Source of the DNA: Ignelater luminosus
Lineage: Eukaryota > Arthropoda > Insecta > Coleoptera > Elateridae
Direction of reading: 5' to 3'
Length of the DNA stretch: 64,000 nt
Assembly: GCA_011009095.1 (NCBI GenBank)
Contig: VTPC01004757.1
Coordinates: 76,773 to 140,772, forward strand
A program made the position numbers and the translations under genes. The notes under the pieces are model-generated. The model did no database searches. It saw only the letters and a list, made by a program, of their open reading frames with translations, and was not told the DNA's origin. Shown piece after piece: positions 45,492 through 58,009 of this stretch; positions within the stretch are counted from its first letter, which is position 1, and each line of letters starts with the position of its first letter.

Positions 45492-48400
45492 TTAAATGTA
45501 ATAATCCAAAAAATATTAAAAACCATTGACTTTATTTTCTTGTTCACAGTTTTATTTTAAATGGCTGGGCCTCGCATTGACTTTGAAAGGCCCTGGTTAC
45601 ATATACCTATATAGTGCAATCGGAGGCCGATTCTGTTACCGACAACAAATTCTGAGCCCTGATGGATTAGTTGTACGACTGACAATAATGTTCCTTATGT
45701 TCTTTAGTATTATTATTTTTTTTATTAGAGTTTTATGTTTTGTATTGAATTTAGATTTTTATGTCAAATATTTATTGTGATAATATTTATTTGTTTCATT
45801 GCAATTCTCTTACAGGCAACTTGGTATTGTATCTGTGTACATACATCTAATTTATACTTTAATATGCTGGAAATAATTCCTCGAGTATACAATCCTATCT
45901 TCTTGATACTCGAGCAATGTGTTCGTAAAGATACAAGTGGAAATTTCTACCAACGAAGTGCTGAACTCTTAGTACACAGTTAACGACTACATGAATATTT
46001 CCCTCAAATTCTAAAGAAAAATAAAACATAAGCTTAAAGTTGTAATGGAATTGAGACCATTCTAAACATCCTATAGTTTCAAATTAAAAATATTCTACGG
46101 AAGGTCAATATTTTACTTTCACAAGACATTTAGATGTGAAACAAGTGCTCACTTGTTTACACCTTCTGAAAAATCTTTTTTGATTTGAATAAAAGCGGTC
46201 TGTCCAAAGATGTGTTAACCACCTAATTACGTCACTTGATGGCTACGATTTGAAATATTCAACCATCTACAAACCTGCTTTTTGAGAATCATGGGGACAA
46301 GCTATAGGATGCTATTCAACTAAAGAGAATAATTCTTTTCACATTTATTTCTCAATGCACGACAGCAGTTTTCAGTCACTGTTGTTGTAATGTGACTAGC
46401 CAGAATACTACATCAAGATTGTTGATTTAACCAAGATTCAAGTATTTTGATTGACTTCTGACTACCAACTAAACAAGATTTGGTACATTTTTAGCGTTTG
46501 ATTCGACTCAACGTGTTCGTATTAATGAGACTTGACTAGATGTGATTCCTGCGTTCTATCTCTTGTTGATAAATATGACAGTAGCTAATGGAAAAGATCA
46601 GGTTCTAATGATTCACGCAAGATAAGACAAATGGTACTGGTTCAACTAGAGTTACAACGAGTAAATTCAAACTGAGTTTATATTTTCAAAGCAATAATAA
46701 GTTAAATAACATAAAACCTAATAAAAACTGAATTTGAACAAACTTGTTCAGGGGTTTTCGGTTTAGAATCGGTTTAGTATCAGTAATTTGCACATTGACT
46801 GTTTATACTTAAATGCTAACCGAAGACATCAATGTAACACTTCTTAAAATGTCTATCAGATCATTATTTATTAATTATACTAGAATTCAGTTGCGGAAGT
46901 TATCAGATACTACTTTATTTAAACCATGAAATAGCTATGTTTCTTGCTTTTCTTTAAAATGAAAAGAACCGACTTGCACATTAGTGACTTCTTCAGAAAT
47001 TAGAACTTTTTGTAAAAAGTCAACCGTATTTTATAGTAATTAGCTAATTAAAACAATTAAATCGGATTAATGGTTGGTAAGGACTTCGGAACGTTACGTA
47101 GATTTTCTTTTATGTCCGGTTGTCCAGCACAACTTAATTACATTCAGCAAAAAATTAGGAAGTAATAACTGTAAATTCTACTACTACACCTAATTTTGAT
47201 TATGTTTTTTCTATCAGTTGTCAAGATTTAAGTCACATTCTTACCCACGCTATTTAATTGTTATTATCTAATTGAAAAGGTTCCCACGTCCTTCTACAGT
47301 AAACTGTAAAACTTCCGAATTTCCACATTTGCACGTTTTGATTGATTTATTTGAAGCATACGTATGATCATTTCTATTATAAAAAATTATTTATAATCTA
47401 CAATACATGAATTTCGTTTTTCTGCAACACAAAAGCAATGTGGTAAAATTCAAAAGTTTAAAATCAACTTTTACATCATCATCCCTATCACATGAGCTTT
47501 AACAAGCAGAGCTTTTCTAGTACATCACAATAGGAGTCTCACTAAATTAAGTTTTAAATCCCATTGAAATGAAAAATACATGTCATGCTGAGCATTAAAA
47601 CACTTTTAAACATTCAGGAAATAGTTTGGCTAATGGACAAGACATTTTTATTTCCTAAATTTTAAATGTACGAAATGAACCGTTCAAATATGCATTGTCA
47701 TGTTTGCCCACTCTACTATAAATCCATAATCAGCAGTCACGTGCATACAAAACCAAATTAATTCGTGATTGTGTTGTGATCATGAATTCGATGTATGAGC
47801 CCATTATTTAATGAAAGTACAGCTTTGCAGAATACAAAACGTAAACGATCCTCTAATATCATATTATTGCATATTATGATATTATCGTACTCGAAATAAT
47901 AACTGGAAAATAATAGTCTTTCATTGTTTAACCGTATTTTAAATCAGTTTTAGATAACAAAACATAAATATATAAAAGTTCATACTCTATTTTGGGCTTT
48001 TTTAAATAATGATAAAAAAATAAAATTCAAATGAGTTTTTTTCTTAAAGTAGCAATAAGTCTTGATATTAGTAAATCTATAACATTTTGTTTTTACTGTA
48101 CAATTTATTCATGAGGAACATACAAAGTAAGCGTCATTGCTGTATCTGTAGAAACTTTGTTTGCAAATTTAATAAAATATTCATGATAAATAAACAAAGT
48201 AGATTACTATCTATTTTGAGGAAATGAGGGTAGCATGATAAAACGAAGACATTACGTTATTCAACAGCTTTTTGTAAGTTTTTTATATTTAAACAATGTT
48301 ACTTTTAGAAAAGTACTTGTCTTTTTATCTACCAAAGAAAAAAGTTATTACAGAGTCCGTAATTACATTCTGAGTTTAGGAATAAATTATTTCAATGATT

Positions 48401-50330
48401 TATCATCAATAATTCATATAATATCAGCAAGTTCAGGAAATAAAATTAATTTAATATTTTATTATATATACAGTGTGTTTTTTTTAAGACGATCGATCCA
48501 TAGGAACTTACAAGAAGAAATCACTATCTCTTGTTAACTTATCCTTTTTAAAGGAATTATCATAATAAAACAGTTTTGTGAAAAATTACTGCTTTACTGA
48601 CTTCTACAAAACAAAAAACAAAATGAGCAATAAATAGAAATAATTACTAGTTGAAAATGTAAGGTTATGATACTTTTAAAGTTAGATTCTGAATGCAAAG
48701 TTGTAGAATTTCTGAAGTTTTTCTGTCGTATACTTAAACAGGCTTAATCTCTAAGTAGTATTTCATGCAGATGGTAGGTGTTTCTGCATTTTTGTGTATT
48801 TTTAATGTTTCTAAATCAGCTTGAAAATTGTTTTATGATGGTAAGTCTTCTTGTTTTCATGTCCAAATTTATGTTTGTAGGACAATATATCCCAAGAGCA
48901 CTCTTAGTTGAGTTTATATATTCCGATAGTTTTATAAGTCAAATATTTTATTTTAAGATTGAAATCTAAAGAACTTAAGAAAACTTTTCTAAATTTAAAT
49001 GTGGGTACAGAATTGTTATTAATGCAGCAGTGATGATGGCGCTCGCGGATTGGCTTGAATTAGAAGCTGATAGCGGTGAGGTTAATAGTGAAGGTAAGCT
49101 TGAAGATTTAAGTGTTGAAAGTCTTTAGACAAGCTCAGAAGGTGATGACAACACCGTCAGTCTCAAGCTGCTGTGGTCTATGTGGTTCAGCCAGGTTTCG
49201 TTGCACTCACAGTTTCTTCTAAATGACAAATAGTCAATCAACATCATTAGTGGTATTTCTGACAGTTTCCAAACAGTTTGTATACATATATTTTCATATG
49301 ACTAGTAATTCTTGAAATGGAGTGAAAAGAAAGTAGAACTAACTGATTATTCCAAAAAAAATGCTGCTAACTGGTGTTATGATCGATTGTCAAGTCTTAT
49401 AATGTTTTATCTATTAATACTATTGATCTGTGCAATAAAGATTGCAATGTCACAAAACTGGTGCAATTTTGAACTTCTCATGTCAAAATTGATTGTGTTG
49501 AGCTACTTCTGAAATGCTTTAAACATACATCTCAAAAAACTGGAATGAATCTTGTAACTATAGCAATTAATTGGCGGAAGAATGGCAAGTCCAGGGCGTG
49601 ATCAAGTTTGAAGCAACAACTTTCTCTAGAAAACACATCAAGCATGGTGTAAAGATTTAGGAGAGAAAATATTTCCTCACAGTCTATGTATGTATATAAT
49701 TTGAGACTATAAAGTAGAACAAAGAAAGAACAATTTGGCGCAAGAAAAAGTAGTGTGGAGCTTAACATCTTTGGCAGTTACAGCCTTGAGATTATAGCCA
49801 GATTATAAACTAGAACTCCTTTACAGGGATGATGAAACGACTTTCACTAGATGGCAAAATATCGAGAGGTTTTAACAATAAGCAGTTACCATGGAAATTT
49901 AACATGACTGAAGTTGATAGAAAGCAGAATAATGACAAAAGAAACTGTTGTAAAGTGTTCGGATATTATTTGTTTTTATAACAAACACGTAACGTGAGTC
50001 TGTTGGATTGTTTGCTTGGTCTCTATGAATCTGACAGAAAATGTCGTAAGTGATAGAGGAAAGTATATTTACAAACTTAATGACAGCTGCAATAATTCTT
50101 GTATTGTCAAATATCAATAAGGCAAATAAAAGCTCCACCGTTTCTTGATTTATTTATAGTTCTGACAGAATAACTTATTGGGAAAGCTGAAAAAACATGC
50201 AAAGGCAAAGGAAATAATTCCAAATATTCTTTGTTTTTTATTTATGCTTCAGAATACTACAAAATGCTTTCACTGATTGGTGCATCAATCCAAGATATTT
50301 CTTATTTCATTTTACTAAATTAATTTACTA
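45492..50330. other. Unannotated AT-rich stretch
   Basis: GGCTGGGCCTCGC near 45,561 and AAAGGCCCTGG near 45,582 may be the 3' terminal region of the hAT element. A near-palindrome GTGAAACAAGTG-CTCACTTGTTTACAC lies at about 46,134-46,160. Otherwise nothing was recognised. A short acidic frame near 49,030-49,130 (LADWLELEADSGEVNSEGKL) has no known family. Confidence 0.35.
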
Positions 50331-51790
50331 AAGCCCGACTTGGGCCACAGAAGCTGCTCCGTGTATTTGGTTAGTTCTCTCAGAAAGGGCAATGGAGGGT
50401 GAAGCCTCAGCTTGGCTAATGCGACAGTGCAGCTTGACCCGCGTTGATATTTAGCTTCTTTAAGCAGATTAGTGGAAAGCGAAAACCGACCTTGGGTTAT
50501 TGCTGGGTGTATCCCGACTGGCGTTTATATTTAACTATCTTAAGAAGGGCAATAAAAGACGAAGCTCCACCTTTAGCTACCGCAGTTAGCCATGAAAGCG
50601 CATGGTCCAATCCGTATTCTTATTCAGCTCTTTCAAAAAAGGATAATGAAGAATGAATCACGACGATTCATGTTTATATTTAAACACCGTAACACGACCC
50701 GTAGTCATAGTTAGTTTTCTTAAGAAGAATCAAGCGCTACTGCAGGAGAGTAGTAGCAGGAGGGCGCAAATAAATCTGTTAGTGGAGGGCAAAGTCTCAT
50801 CTTGACTCACTGCACTGCCCTACAAAGCAAAAACGCCGATAAAAATCATAGTTTTGAAATATTTTGCAAGACGTGTTTGGTTTTCTTCATAATTATGCAA
50901 GATACAATGCTTTAGAAATTGGTCTGTATCACTTATTTTCAAAGTTAGGGCTTTCTTCCTTGGCACACAAATACATTTTAGTTTAGAGAATTCAGCGATA
51001 CCCTAAACTTAGTTTATTTTTTGAGTTAGGATTCTTTTCTTTGTACGGTAGTGCAGATAAGTTTTGGTATGGTGCAGCCCGATCCGTATTCATGTTTACC
51101 CTTTTTAAAAAAGTTACTGGAGGACGAAGTTTGACATTTTCCCATTGCAGGTGCCACGTGGGAGGGTGTAATCCAACCCGTGCTCTTATTCAGATTTTTT
51201 AAAAAAGTTAACAGAGGGCATATTGGTCCGACATTGACTCAGTGCAGGTGGACAATGGGAGGGCATTTGGCTCTCCTAAAGAAGGTAACCAGCAAAATTC
51301 AACTTTGTTCCGCCAATCTTTTATTTAGTTCTTTTGAGAAATGGCACAACTGACTTGTGTGCGAATTTAACTCTCTTAAGCCGGATATAGACTTGAGCAT
51401 TTTTGTTGCAAACAATTTTTGCGCAAAAATGCTTTTGTATGGATTTGCTTGTACACCGAAAGATTTTCTGCACACACATGCTATCCGCAGCTTGTTGGTT
51501 TATCACAGGCTATGCGTACTCAGTTGGAACGGGTTTTGGCGGGTCTTGACTTCTGTATGTACCACTCGTATGTGTTGCTTGTATGCAGAATTGATCACGG
51601 CTATCTGCAAACAATACGAATTCCACAGAAAGCTGTCTTGCAAAAGCTGTTCGTTCACGAAAGAATGCTCAAGCCTGTAGGCGGCTTTAAGGTTAATGAA
51701 GAGCAAAGCTTGCCTTTCCCCTATTGCAAGTTTTATTTCTAGCTCTTTTAAGGAGGTTAATGGAAGGCGAAGCAGCAGTGGTTACGCGTA
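50330..51790. repeat. Degenerate tandem-repeat array, unit about 80-110 bp
   Basis: Recurrent phrases in the same order mark diverged units: a TTGG-x-x-[AC]-x-TGC block, an ACCCG or TCCG-[TC]-ATT block, a TTATATTTA-[GA]-[CT]-T block, a CTT-[AT]-A-GAAGGGCAAT or AAAAAAGTTA block, and GGA-[GA]-G-[GA]-[CG]-GAAGC. Clear members start near 50,335, 50,412, 50,491, 50,570, 51,065, 51,155 and 51,225, and a last one near 51,720. The composition is richer in G+C than the flanks. Between about 51,357 and 51,700 the pattern is interrupted by non-repeat sequence. It is an old satellite-like array; no full consensus can be given by eye. Confidence 0.55.
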
Positions 51791-54700
51791 CTGCTACTCG
51801 AAAAGGGCTTGAGTCAAAACCCCTTTCTTCTGCTTCTGCCTGATGCACCTACCTTCAATGTTCCTTACTTGTTATTTTTACTTATTGAACACAATATGGC
51901 ATGACTGACAACAACTTATATTCCGCATCAAATAACTACTACGTTGTAATTAACATAAATAACATAACGAAAATGTTCACTTAGGTATTTCGAAATTGAA
52001 CAAAAGTACATTGAATGTGTGAATACCTTTCTGGCTTGTTTCTGGCACCCATAGTTTTCTAGAATATTGACGGGGTAATGATAATAATTTTGCCGGATCT
52101 TTTGGAAAGATTTGCTCTTATTTGTGAAGATGTAAGAAGGCTTTATATTAATGAAACTTACTTAGTGATTTATGTAACTACGTAGTATACCTGGAATTGT
52201 GATTAAACCAGTCAGTTAAATGGATGACAGCTACATACATAACAGTTCCAGGGCTATTCTTTTAGTGTATTACTGTTCGATCGCGCCGCTATCATCAGAT
52301 AGTTAAGATTTTTAAAGATGTTATAACTAAACTTAGGACATAGATAGATATCAAGTGTTAATCGTAAAAAGCATGGACGCACGGTTCGTTTCATTTATTT
52401 AAAATTAATAAATTTCTTATTTTCTTTTACTTTAAACATTATACTCTAGTCAGCATATCGTTATCGAGAAATAAATACATTTGGCATACATCAGACCAAT
52501 TTTAATATTTGACCGCGCATGGCTGTTACTTACAGGTGCATTCTATAAGCAAACAATCATATGTATGCATATGTTAAACATGCATTTTCTTTGTGCTTCG
52601 TATGGTAAACAACTCTGTCGGTCTACAAATATTCTAAGTGTAATTATAAGTTACCTTATTTCTGTATTTTTCATTGTTAGGCATTACAAGTACAGCTCTT
52701 ACATGAAAACAGAAAAATAATTATCTAACCTCGAGAAAAATAAAGCGCAAATAATGATAATTAAAGTTAAGCGCATTCACTATCGTGAACGGAAAAAACA
52801 TAGTGCGAAGAAAGATACCTACAAAAGTTATAGATCGTAGGTAAACTCATAAATAGTACATGTTGAGAAACTTTGATTATCTATCATTTTTCGCAGTCCA
52901 AAGTTTTATTAGCATCCGAAATATACAGGATGTTGCATTTGAAAAACAGGAACTGTACAAAAATTTTGGCTTCCGAAAATTTTCTTCCTAAATATAAATT
53001 TATAGGTTTAGTAACTTCAAATAGCTTTTTCTTACACTTTTGCTGTATATTTAGAAACAAAGGAATTATACGTTGGGGCACAAAATTACAACCATTCTGT
53101 ATATTTCAATAGAGACAACTACTAAATACTAAATATTTTTCTAGTGGTAACTTTGAAACGTTTAAATAAGAATAAAAAATATATATCAAAAACTTTTATA
53201 AAGTTATTTCACAGTATTTCAATGTAAAGAAAACAACCCACACCAAAATGGATTGTGTGCAGGAATCTCTCAATCATAATATTCCATTTTTTTCTATAGA
53301 ATACCTACAGACTTTTTCAATAACTTTGTAAAACAAGTTATTCCCTCTGGGACACATCTCTATACTATACAGCATGAAAATGTTTACGAAGGAAAAACAA
53401 AGATAAAATCTAACATTTAAGTTGAAACCTTAACAAAGGAAAAGTTGAGTTTTTATTGTTCTATATTTATACAATGTAACCGACTTGATCCATTATGAAC
53501 ATTTTTAATAAAAATTCTAAATAATTCAAATTTCGACGATGAAATTGAAAATATGACACCGCTGTAGCTTCAAGCACAACAAAGTGGATTATTTAAAGGA
53601 TTTTTTTATTCTAGCCGCCTCTTACGAGATCCCATAATGTAGAGAAGCCAATTCTTACAGAAGATTTTTCAATATATTTTGCTAAGCATCTGCGGAAGGA
53701 CTAAGCTTAACGAGTTTTTTACTAGCGTTCAGAAGGGCGGAAATTATTAATTTCGTCACAAGTTGGTTTCTGACCCAACCAAAAGTTGCAGAAGGGTGCT
53801 CTCAGCACATTTCAGTGAACACTACTTCAAACTACATTAATTTATCACAAGTACAACTTCAGAGGTAAAATATATTGGATATCGAATGTACGTGGTTGTG
53901 TTGTGGAAAACTTGATAAGAGAGGTAAATGAGGAGAACGCCGTTAACTGTATTTGTGTGTGTGTTTGAGCGCAACTGGTATTGTTTATCACACAGGTGCA
54001 CCATTAATTACTAATTTGAAATTTATGTACGTTTAGTTTAGAAACTTGTAAATGCTATTGATAGTGTAATTAGTTGGTTATTCTGAAAGGAGAAATACAA
54101 TTTTACTGTGTTGTTGAGAATAATACTGTTTATTCTTAAATGAACTTTTTTTGAATTGCTGTCTTTGATTGAGTAATTCTTTTATAAATTAGCAATATTT
54201 AAAAATCTTGTTCTTCTCTTTCGGATCGCTAATCTATACGCACGCAAAAAATCCATAAATACCTACAGGGTGTTGGAAATGCTAATCCTATAAAGATCTA
54301 AATCTCTTCTGCTGTAGAAACCGACTGCTTTTCTTTGTCGAAATAGATTACTATAAATTCTGAAACCTACTTAATGTTGGTTTTCATTACTGTTTCCAAC
54401 AAATTCTAATTCACTACAATCTTTTACGATATGAGGAAGAAATTAAAAAAACCAATACCCATAAAATAATAACTGATTTTTGTAAAATCTGGTTTTTTAG
54501 ACTTAAGTATTCATAATTATTAGTCTCCAATGTTGAAAGGCAATAGAAAATCGAGAGATAGTGAAATTAAAGATATAAATATGAATTGACATTAACGTAT
54601 TAGGAATGGAAGAGAAAAGGTGCCACTGATGAGACACTGACGTTCACAATCTTAGTTATACTGGCATTAAGTGACATTATTCGATACAGAGTTCTGAAAT

Positions 54701-55635
54701 TTCTGATCGATCACCGTTCAAGAATAGGAAAACAGAAAGCTAACATTGAGATTGATAACATTCCAAATATTTACCTGCAATTATATCACAAAGAAACATC
54801 TGAGGCTAATAGTAGAAAAGGTGCAAAAGTATTTGAGTGATTTGAGATATTAGATTGCGTTCTACTGTTCTTGTCACTAACATATCCATCTTGAAATTCA
54901 AAGTCTATGGAATTTTTTCAAAACAGTAAAGGCGTATTCTGACTGAAATATTCTTCAACACACAATAGCCTCTTTCTTGCTGTAAAGTCATGCCCTGAAA
55001 ACAGACAGCCTGAAGGACTGTGTGATGACGCGAATTTATAAGGAATGCGACGGCTTTGCCTTGATACACTACATAAATGGATAAGGTGTGATACTTGACC
55101 ACTTCAGGATGTCGTGTCAGTACTTTATTTTTTCTGACCAGTTAGGAATTTAAAAAAAGTGATCTTCAGATAGTTTTTCTTAGGAAAAAATAAAAACCGC
55201 TGAAAATATTTCTTTGCGGTGCTCTTAAAGCAAAACATTTCTACACGAATGAGTTCGTGTAAGAGAGTTTTTGATCTATTGGAGCCTGAAGTCATAACAC
55301 TTAAACTGTGGTGATACCAACAACATAAGCTAAAAAGACGATTTGGTCAACCCTTTAATTTCCTAACTCGATGGATCTTCTTTTAGTGACTCTTTTTCAC
55401 TTTGGTCGAATAGCTGAATTGTTTTGACGCTGATGTGCTTGTAAAGTCTGTTTTTGTGCTTTTTTTTGCTAATCTGTTAATTTTTTCTGTAACCATCTCT
55501 ACACTAAAACAAAAAGCCTCTGTGGAGAGGCATTAACAATGTTTCTCAAAATCTTATCGAGAAATTGTTGGATGCTTTCTATATTACGAATTATAATTTC
55601 CGAGATATTAATTCCACAGTTATATTACATACAAT
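51791..55635. other. Mostly unannotated stretch with weak element termini
   Basis: TACAGGATGTTGCATTTG near 52,924 and, inverted, TACAGAATGGTTGTAATT ending near 53,108 could bound a 185-bp MITE. CTACAGGGTGTTGGAAATGC near 54,264 looks like an isolated transposon end. Around 53,780-53,840 the plus strand reads LVSDPTKSCRRVLSAHFSEH, faintly like the end of a THAP domain. Nothing else was recognised. Confidence 0.3.
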
Positions 55636-55639
55636 AAGC

Positions 55640-56245
55640 TTAAGGACCTGTTTTTACAACAGGAGTGCGTTATGTATTGATAGTTCTTAGTGTTTGAACC
55701 CATAAACCAATACATTCCCTACTGTACTTAAGATCCAGTTCTTGATGTTTTTTTTGTTCTTGCCATTTAAGCTTAACATTCAGATTCATTCCTCGATATT
55801 TTGCTGTTTTAGTATGTAGTATTACATGGCCATTGATGGTTGTTGGTAGTTGCTCGGTTTTTTTGTTTGTGAAGTTTGGCCTTCCATTAACTTTAATAAA
55901 TGTTTATTTTACGTTTCTATCAACTTTTCGTTAATTATCTTTTAGGCCCAAATTGCTATGTCATCATCCAACGTAGCAACTGTGGTCTTTTCGTTTTCGA
56001 GCGAATCAGAAATGTATAGTAAATATAGGAGTGGACCTACATATAACACTGTTCTGCGGCACACCACCCTTGATTGTTCTCATTTCTGAGTAATGTACTT
56101 CATACTTCACTTAGGGTTTTTAAGTTTCAGCTAATAAACTGTACTGTCTTGGTACTAGTTGATTAAATCTAACTTCTAGTGCTGCGTTCTATTCCTTGCC
56201 AAACGTTTATAGGAAAGCAGTACTTGGTCTGCCGCAGCATGCGTA
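55640..56245 (-). pseudogene. Jockey-like non-LTR reverse transcriptase fragment
   Basis: On the minus strand from about 56,080 the reading is GVPQNSVIC, then after a shift VGPLLYLLYISDSLENEKTT and VATLDDDIAIWA, then INEKLIET, then INVNGRPNFTNKKTEQLPTT, INGHVILHTKTAKYRGMNLN and VKLKWQEQKK, ending near YGFKH. This is the classic jockey-clade run GVPQGSVLGP-x-LY-x-[IL]-Y-x-x-D, [TA]-x-FADD-x-A, and KTAKYLG-x-x-LD-x-[KR]-L-x-W. The catalytic box reads LDDD instead of FADD, so both Asp residues remain although the context is changed. Stops and shifts are frequent. Upstream RT, endonuclease and ORF1 are absent. Confidence 0.75.
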
Positions 56246-56579
56246 TTTCTGATTCATACTAGTGTACGAAAACAATGTGCAAAAAAATGCTACTTAACAT
56301 AAAGTCCCATAAGAAAAAAACCGCAAAAGTTTCAACAAGGAACTCATGGCAAGAGTGACTAAATTGAAAAGCAACAAACACAAAGGTGAATCACGGCCTA
56401 AGAATGAATCAAGGTCTTAAAATAATAGTTTGGACTTCTGTAGCATTGAAATGGGCTGCAGATGTTTGTGGAAACTCATTTATCTAATCTCAGAAAGCAT
56501 TACCAGAAGGAGTTATATAGAAAAAATACAGGATATGTTATTTTCTTCACCTGCTAAACACTGCTAGAGAAGAGTGCTA

Positions 56580-56765
56580 ATTAACAGACATTGGAAAGTT
56601 ACTTTAAAAAAGTAATTAATTACAATTACAGTTACCTTATCAAAAAATGTAATTAGTTACAATTACAGTTACTTGATTTTAAAAAGTAGCTAGTTACCAT
56701 TACAGTTCCTGCAAATATGTAACTAAGTTACTTTACCGTTACTGTAAGTTACTTTGATTGATTGA
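56580..56765. repeat. Short-motif repeat built of GTTAC/GTAAT words
   Basis: AGTTAC, ATTACAATTACAGTTAC and AAAAAGTA-[AG]-[CT]-TA recur in irregular order over about 185 bp, ending in TGATTGATTGATTA. The period is near 45 bp: GTAATTAATTACAATTACAG, GTAATTAGTTACAATTACAG, GTAGCTAGTTACCATTACAG. Similar GTTAC-rich tracts are found inside hAT-type elements of several animals; that link is inferred. It separates two minus-strand retroelements. Confidence 0.65.
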
Positions 56766-56809
56766 TTACATCCGTAAGCTAATCAAAAGATTAGCTGAAA
56801 ATAACTATC

Positions 56810-57450
56810 TCATGAAATCACGTCTTCTGTCTGTAGTTCTCCTCTTATGTCATTGCTTCTGAGCTGGTCTCGCAGTGTCACCCCTTTTATGGCGCGTAGT
56901 ATTTTCATTTCAGTTCGTAAAAGCTGTTTTGTTTTCAATGTTTCTGCTCGCGTTTTCGCGGCATAAGTTAAGAATGGTTTCACGCATGACTTATATACTC
57001 GTATTTTACTATTCGTCGACATGTGCTTGTTTCTTCATATTAGGTCAAGTAGGCTCCCGGATATTTTAGACGCCTTGATGGTGTTTTGTCTTGTCTCTTC
57101 TATTATGTTTTTGTTGCTGGTTATATATAAGGCTAGGTAGTTACATTGCATCACTAGTTCTATTGTTTGACTACTGACCATAGCTTGCAACGAAATGGAT
57201 TTTTAAATATTACTATTGGATTGGTTTTCCCTGTCGATATCAGGGTAGTGTATTTTTCCGCAGCCTTTTTAAAGAGGTATAGCAAGCGCTGCAGGTCGTC
57301 CTCGTTTTCAGCGATTAACGCTGCGTCATCCGCATAGCATATGATTGCTAAAATTTGTCGCTCATTCGGTATCCGACCCCTGTTTCTTTCACTTCTTTGA
57401 TTATCTGATTCATCACTAAACTAAAAAGTGTCGGGCTTGAACTGTCCCCC
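56810..57450 (-). pseudogene. Reverse transcriptase C-half and thumb of the RTE-like element
   Basis: The minus strand gives HGIRQGDSSSPTLFSLVMNQ, KEVKETGVGYRM and ICYADDAALIAENEDDLQRL followed by LYLFKKAAEKY (57,240-57,450), then NPIVIFKNPFRCKL (57,200). The last open part (56,810-57,022) reads STNSKIRVYKSCVKPFLTYA, AKTRAETLKTKQLLRTEMKI and LRAIKGVTLRDQLRSNDIRG. YADD carries both metal-binding Asp residues and is unchanged. RVYK-x-CV-x-P-x-x-TYA-x-[ET] is the conserved region after the thumb. Only a few stops and shifts occur, so the copy is relatively young compared with the other LINEs. Confidence 0.8.
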
Positions 57451-57484
57451 TGTCGAATTCCATGTGAATCTCTATTTTTTCTGT

Positions 57485-58009
57485 TTATTTTTGTTTTACT
57501 TTAATTTGAGTTTTGTCATTCGTATTGAGGTCGTTGATTACGTCTATAAGTGGTTTGCTCAGGTTGTGTTCGTGTAGTATTTGGATAACCTCCTTTAACC
57601 GTATTCTATCAAAGGCTTGCTGAAAATCTATCATGCAGATGAATACTGGTTTATTGAATTCGATACCTTTTTCTGAGAGTTGCATCCACTGTATATCTGT
57701 TGGGGAGAAAATTATCTTTGTTATTACCTTTGTAAACGTTTTCGGTACCGCACTCAATAGTGTTATGCAGCGGTAATTCTTTGGTTCTTTCTTGTCTTCT
57801 TTTTTGAATAGCGGTGTTGTTATACCAGATGTCCATTCTTCTTGTATTTTCTGTACTTTGATAATTTTGTTAAATAATTTTGTTAGTTCTCGCACAACTG
57901 CCATGCCACCATTCTTAAGCACTTCGTTGTCGATATCATCAGGACCTGGGGCTTTTCTACTTTTGAGACTCTTGATAGCTGCAGACACTTCTTCTGATGC
58001 AAACTGCAT
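57485..58009 (-). pseudogene. Reverse transcriptase N-half of the RTE-like element
   Basis: A continuous 174-residue frame reads FASEEVSAAIKSLKSRKAPG followed by PDDIDNEVLKNGG, LTKLFNKIIKVQKIQEEWTS, LFKKEDKKEPKNYRCITLLS, VPKTFTKVITKII and IEFNKPVFICMIDFQQAFDR. KAPGPD-x-I, NYRGI-[ST]-LL and the motif A box (here DFQQAFDRI) are standard RT signatures. NYRCI replaces NYRGI. About 40 residues between TKII and IEFNKP (the QQGFR block) are shortened. The following segment with HGIRQGDSSSPTLF and ICYADDAALIAENEDDLQRL lies at 57,240-57,450 in another frame, with the catalytic YADD intact. Confidence 0.82.

Noticed and set aside
48235..48537. 100-residue plus frame with hydrophobic segments
   Set aside because: Same reasons: AT-driven composition, no family resemblance, isolated.
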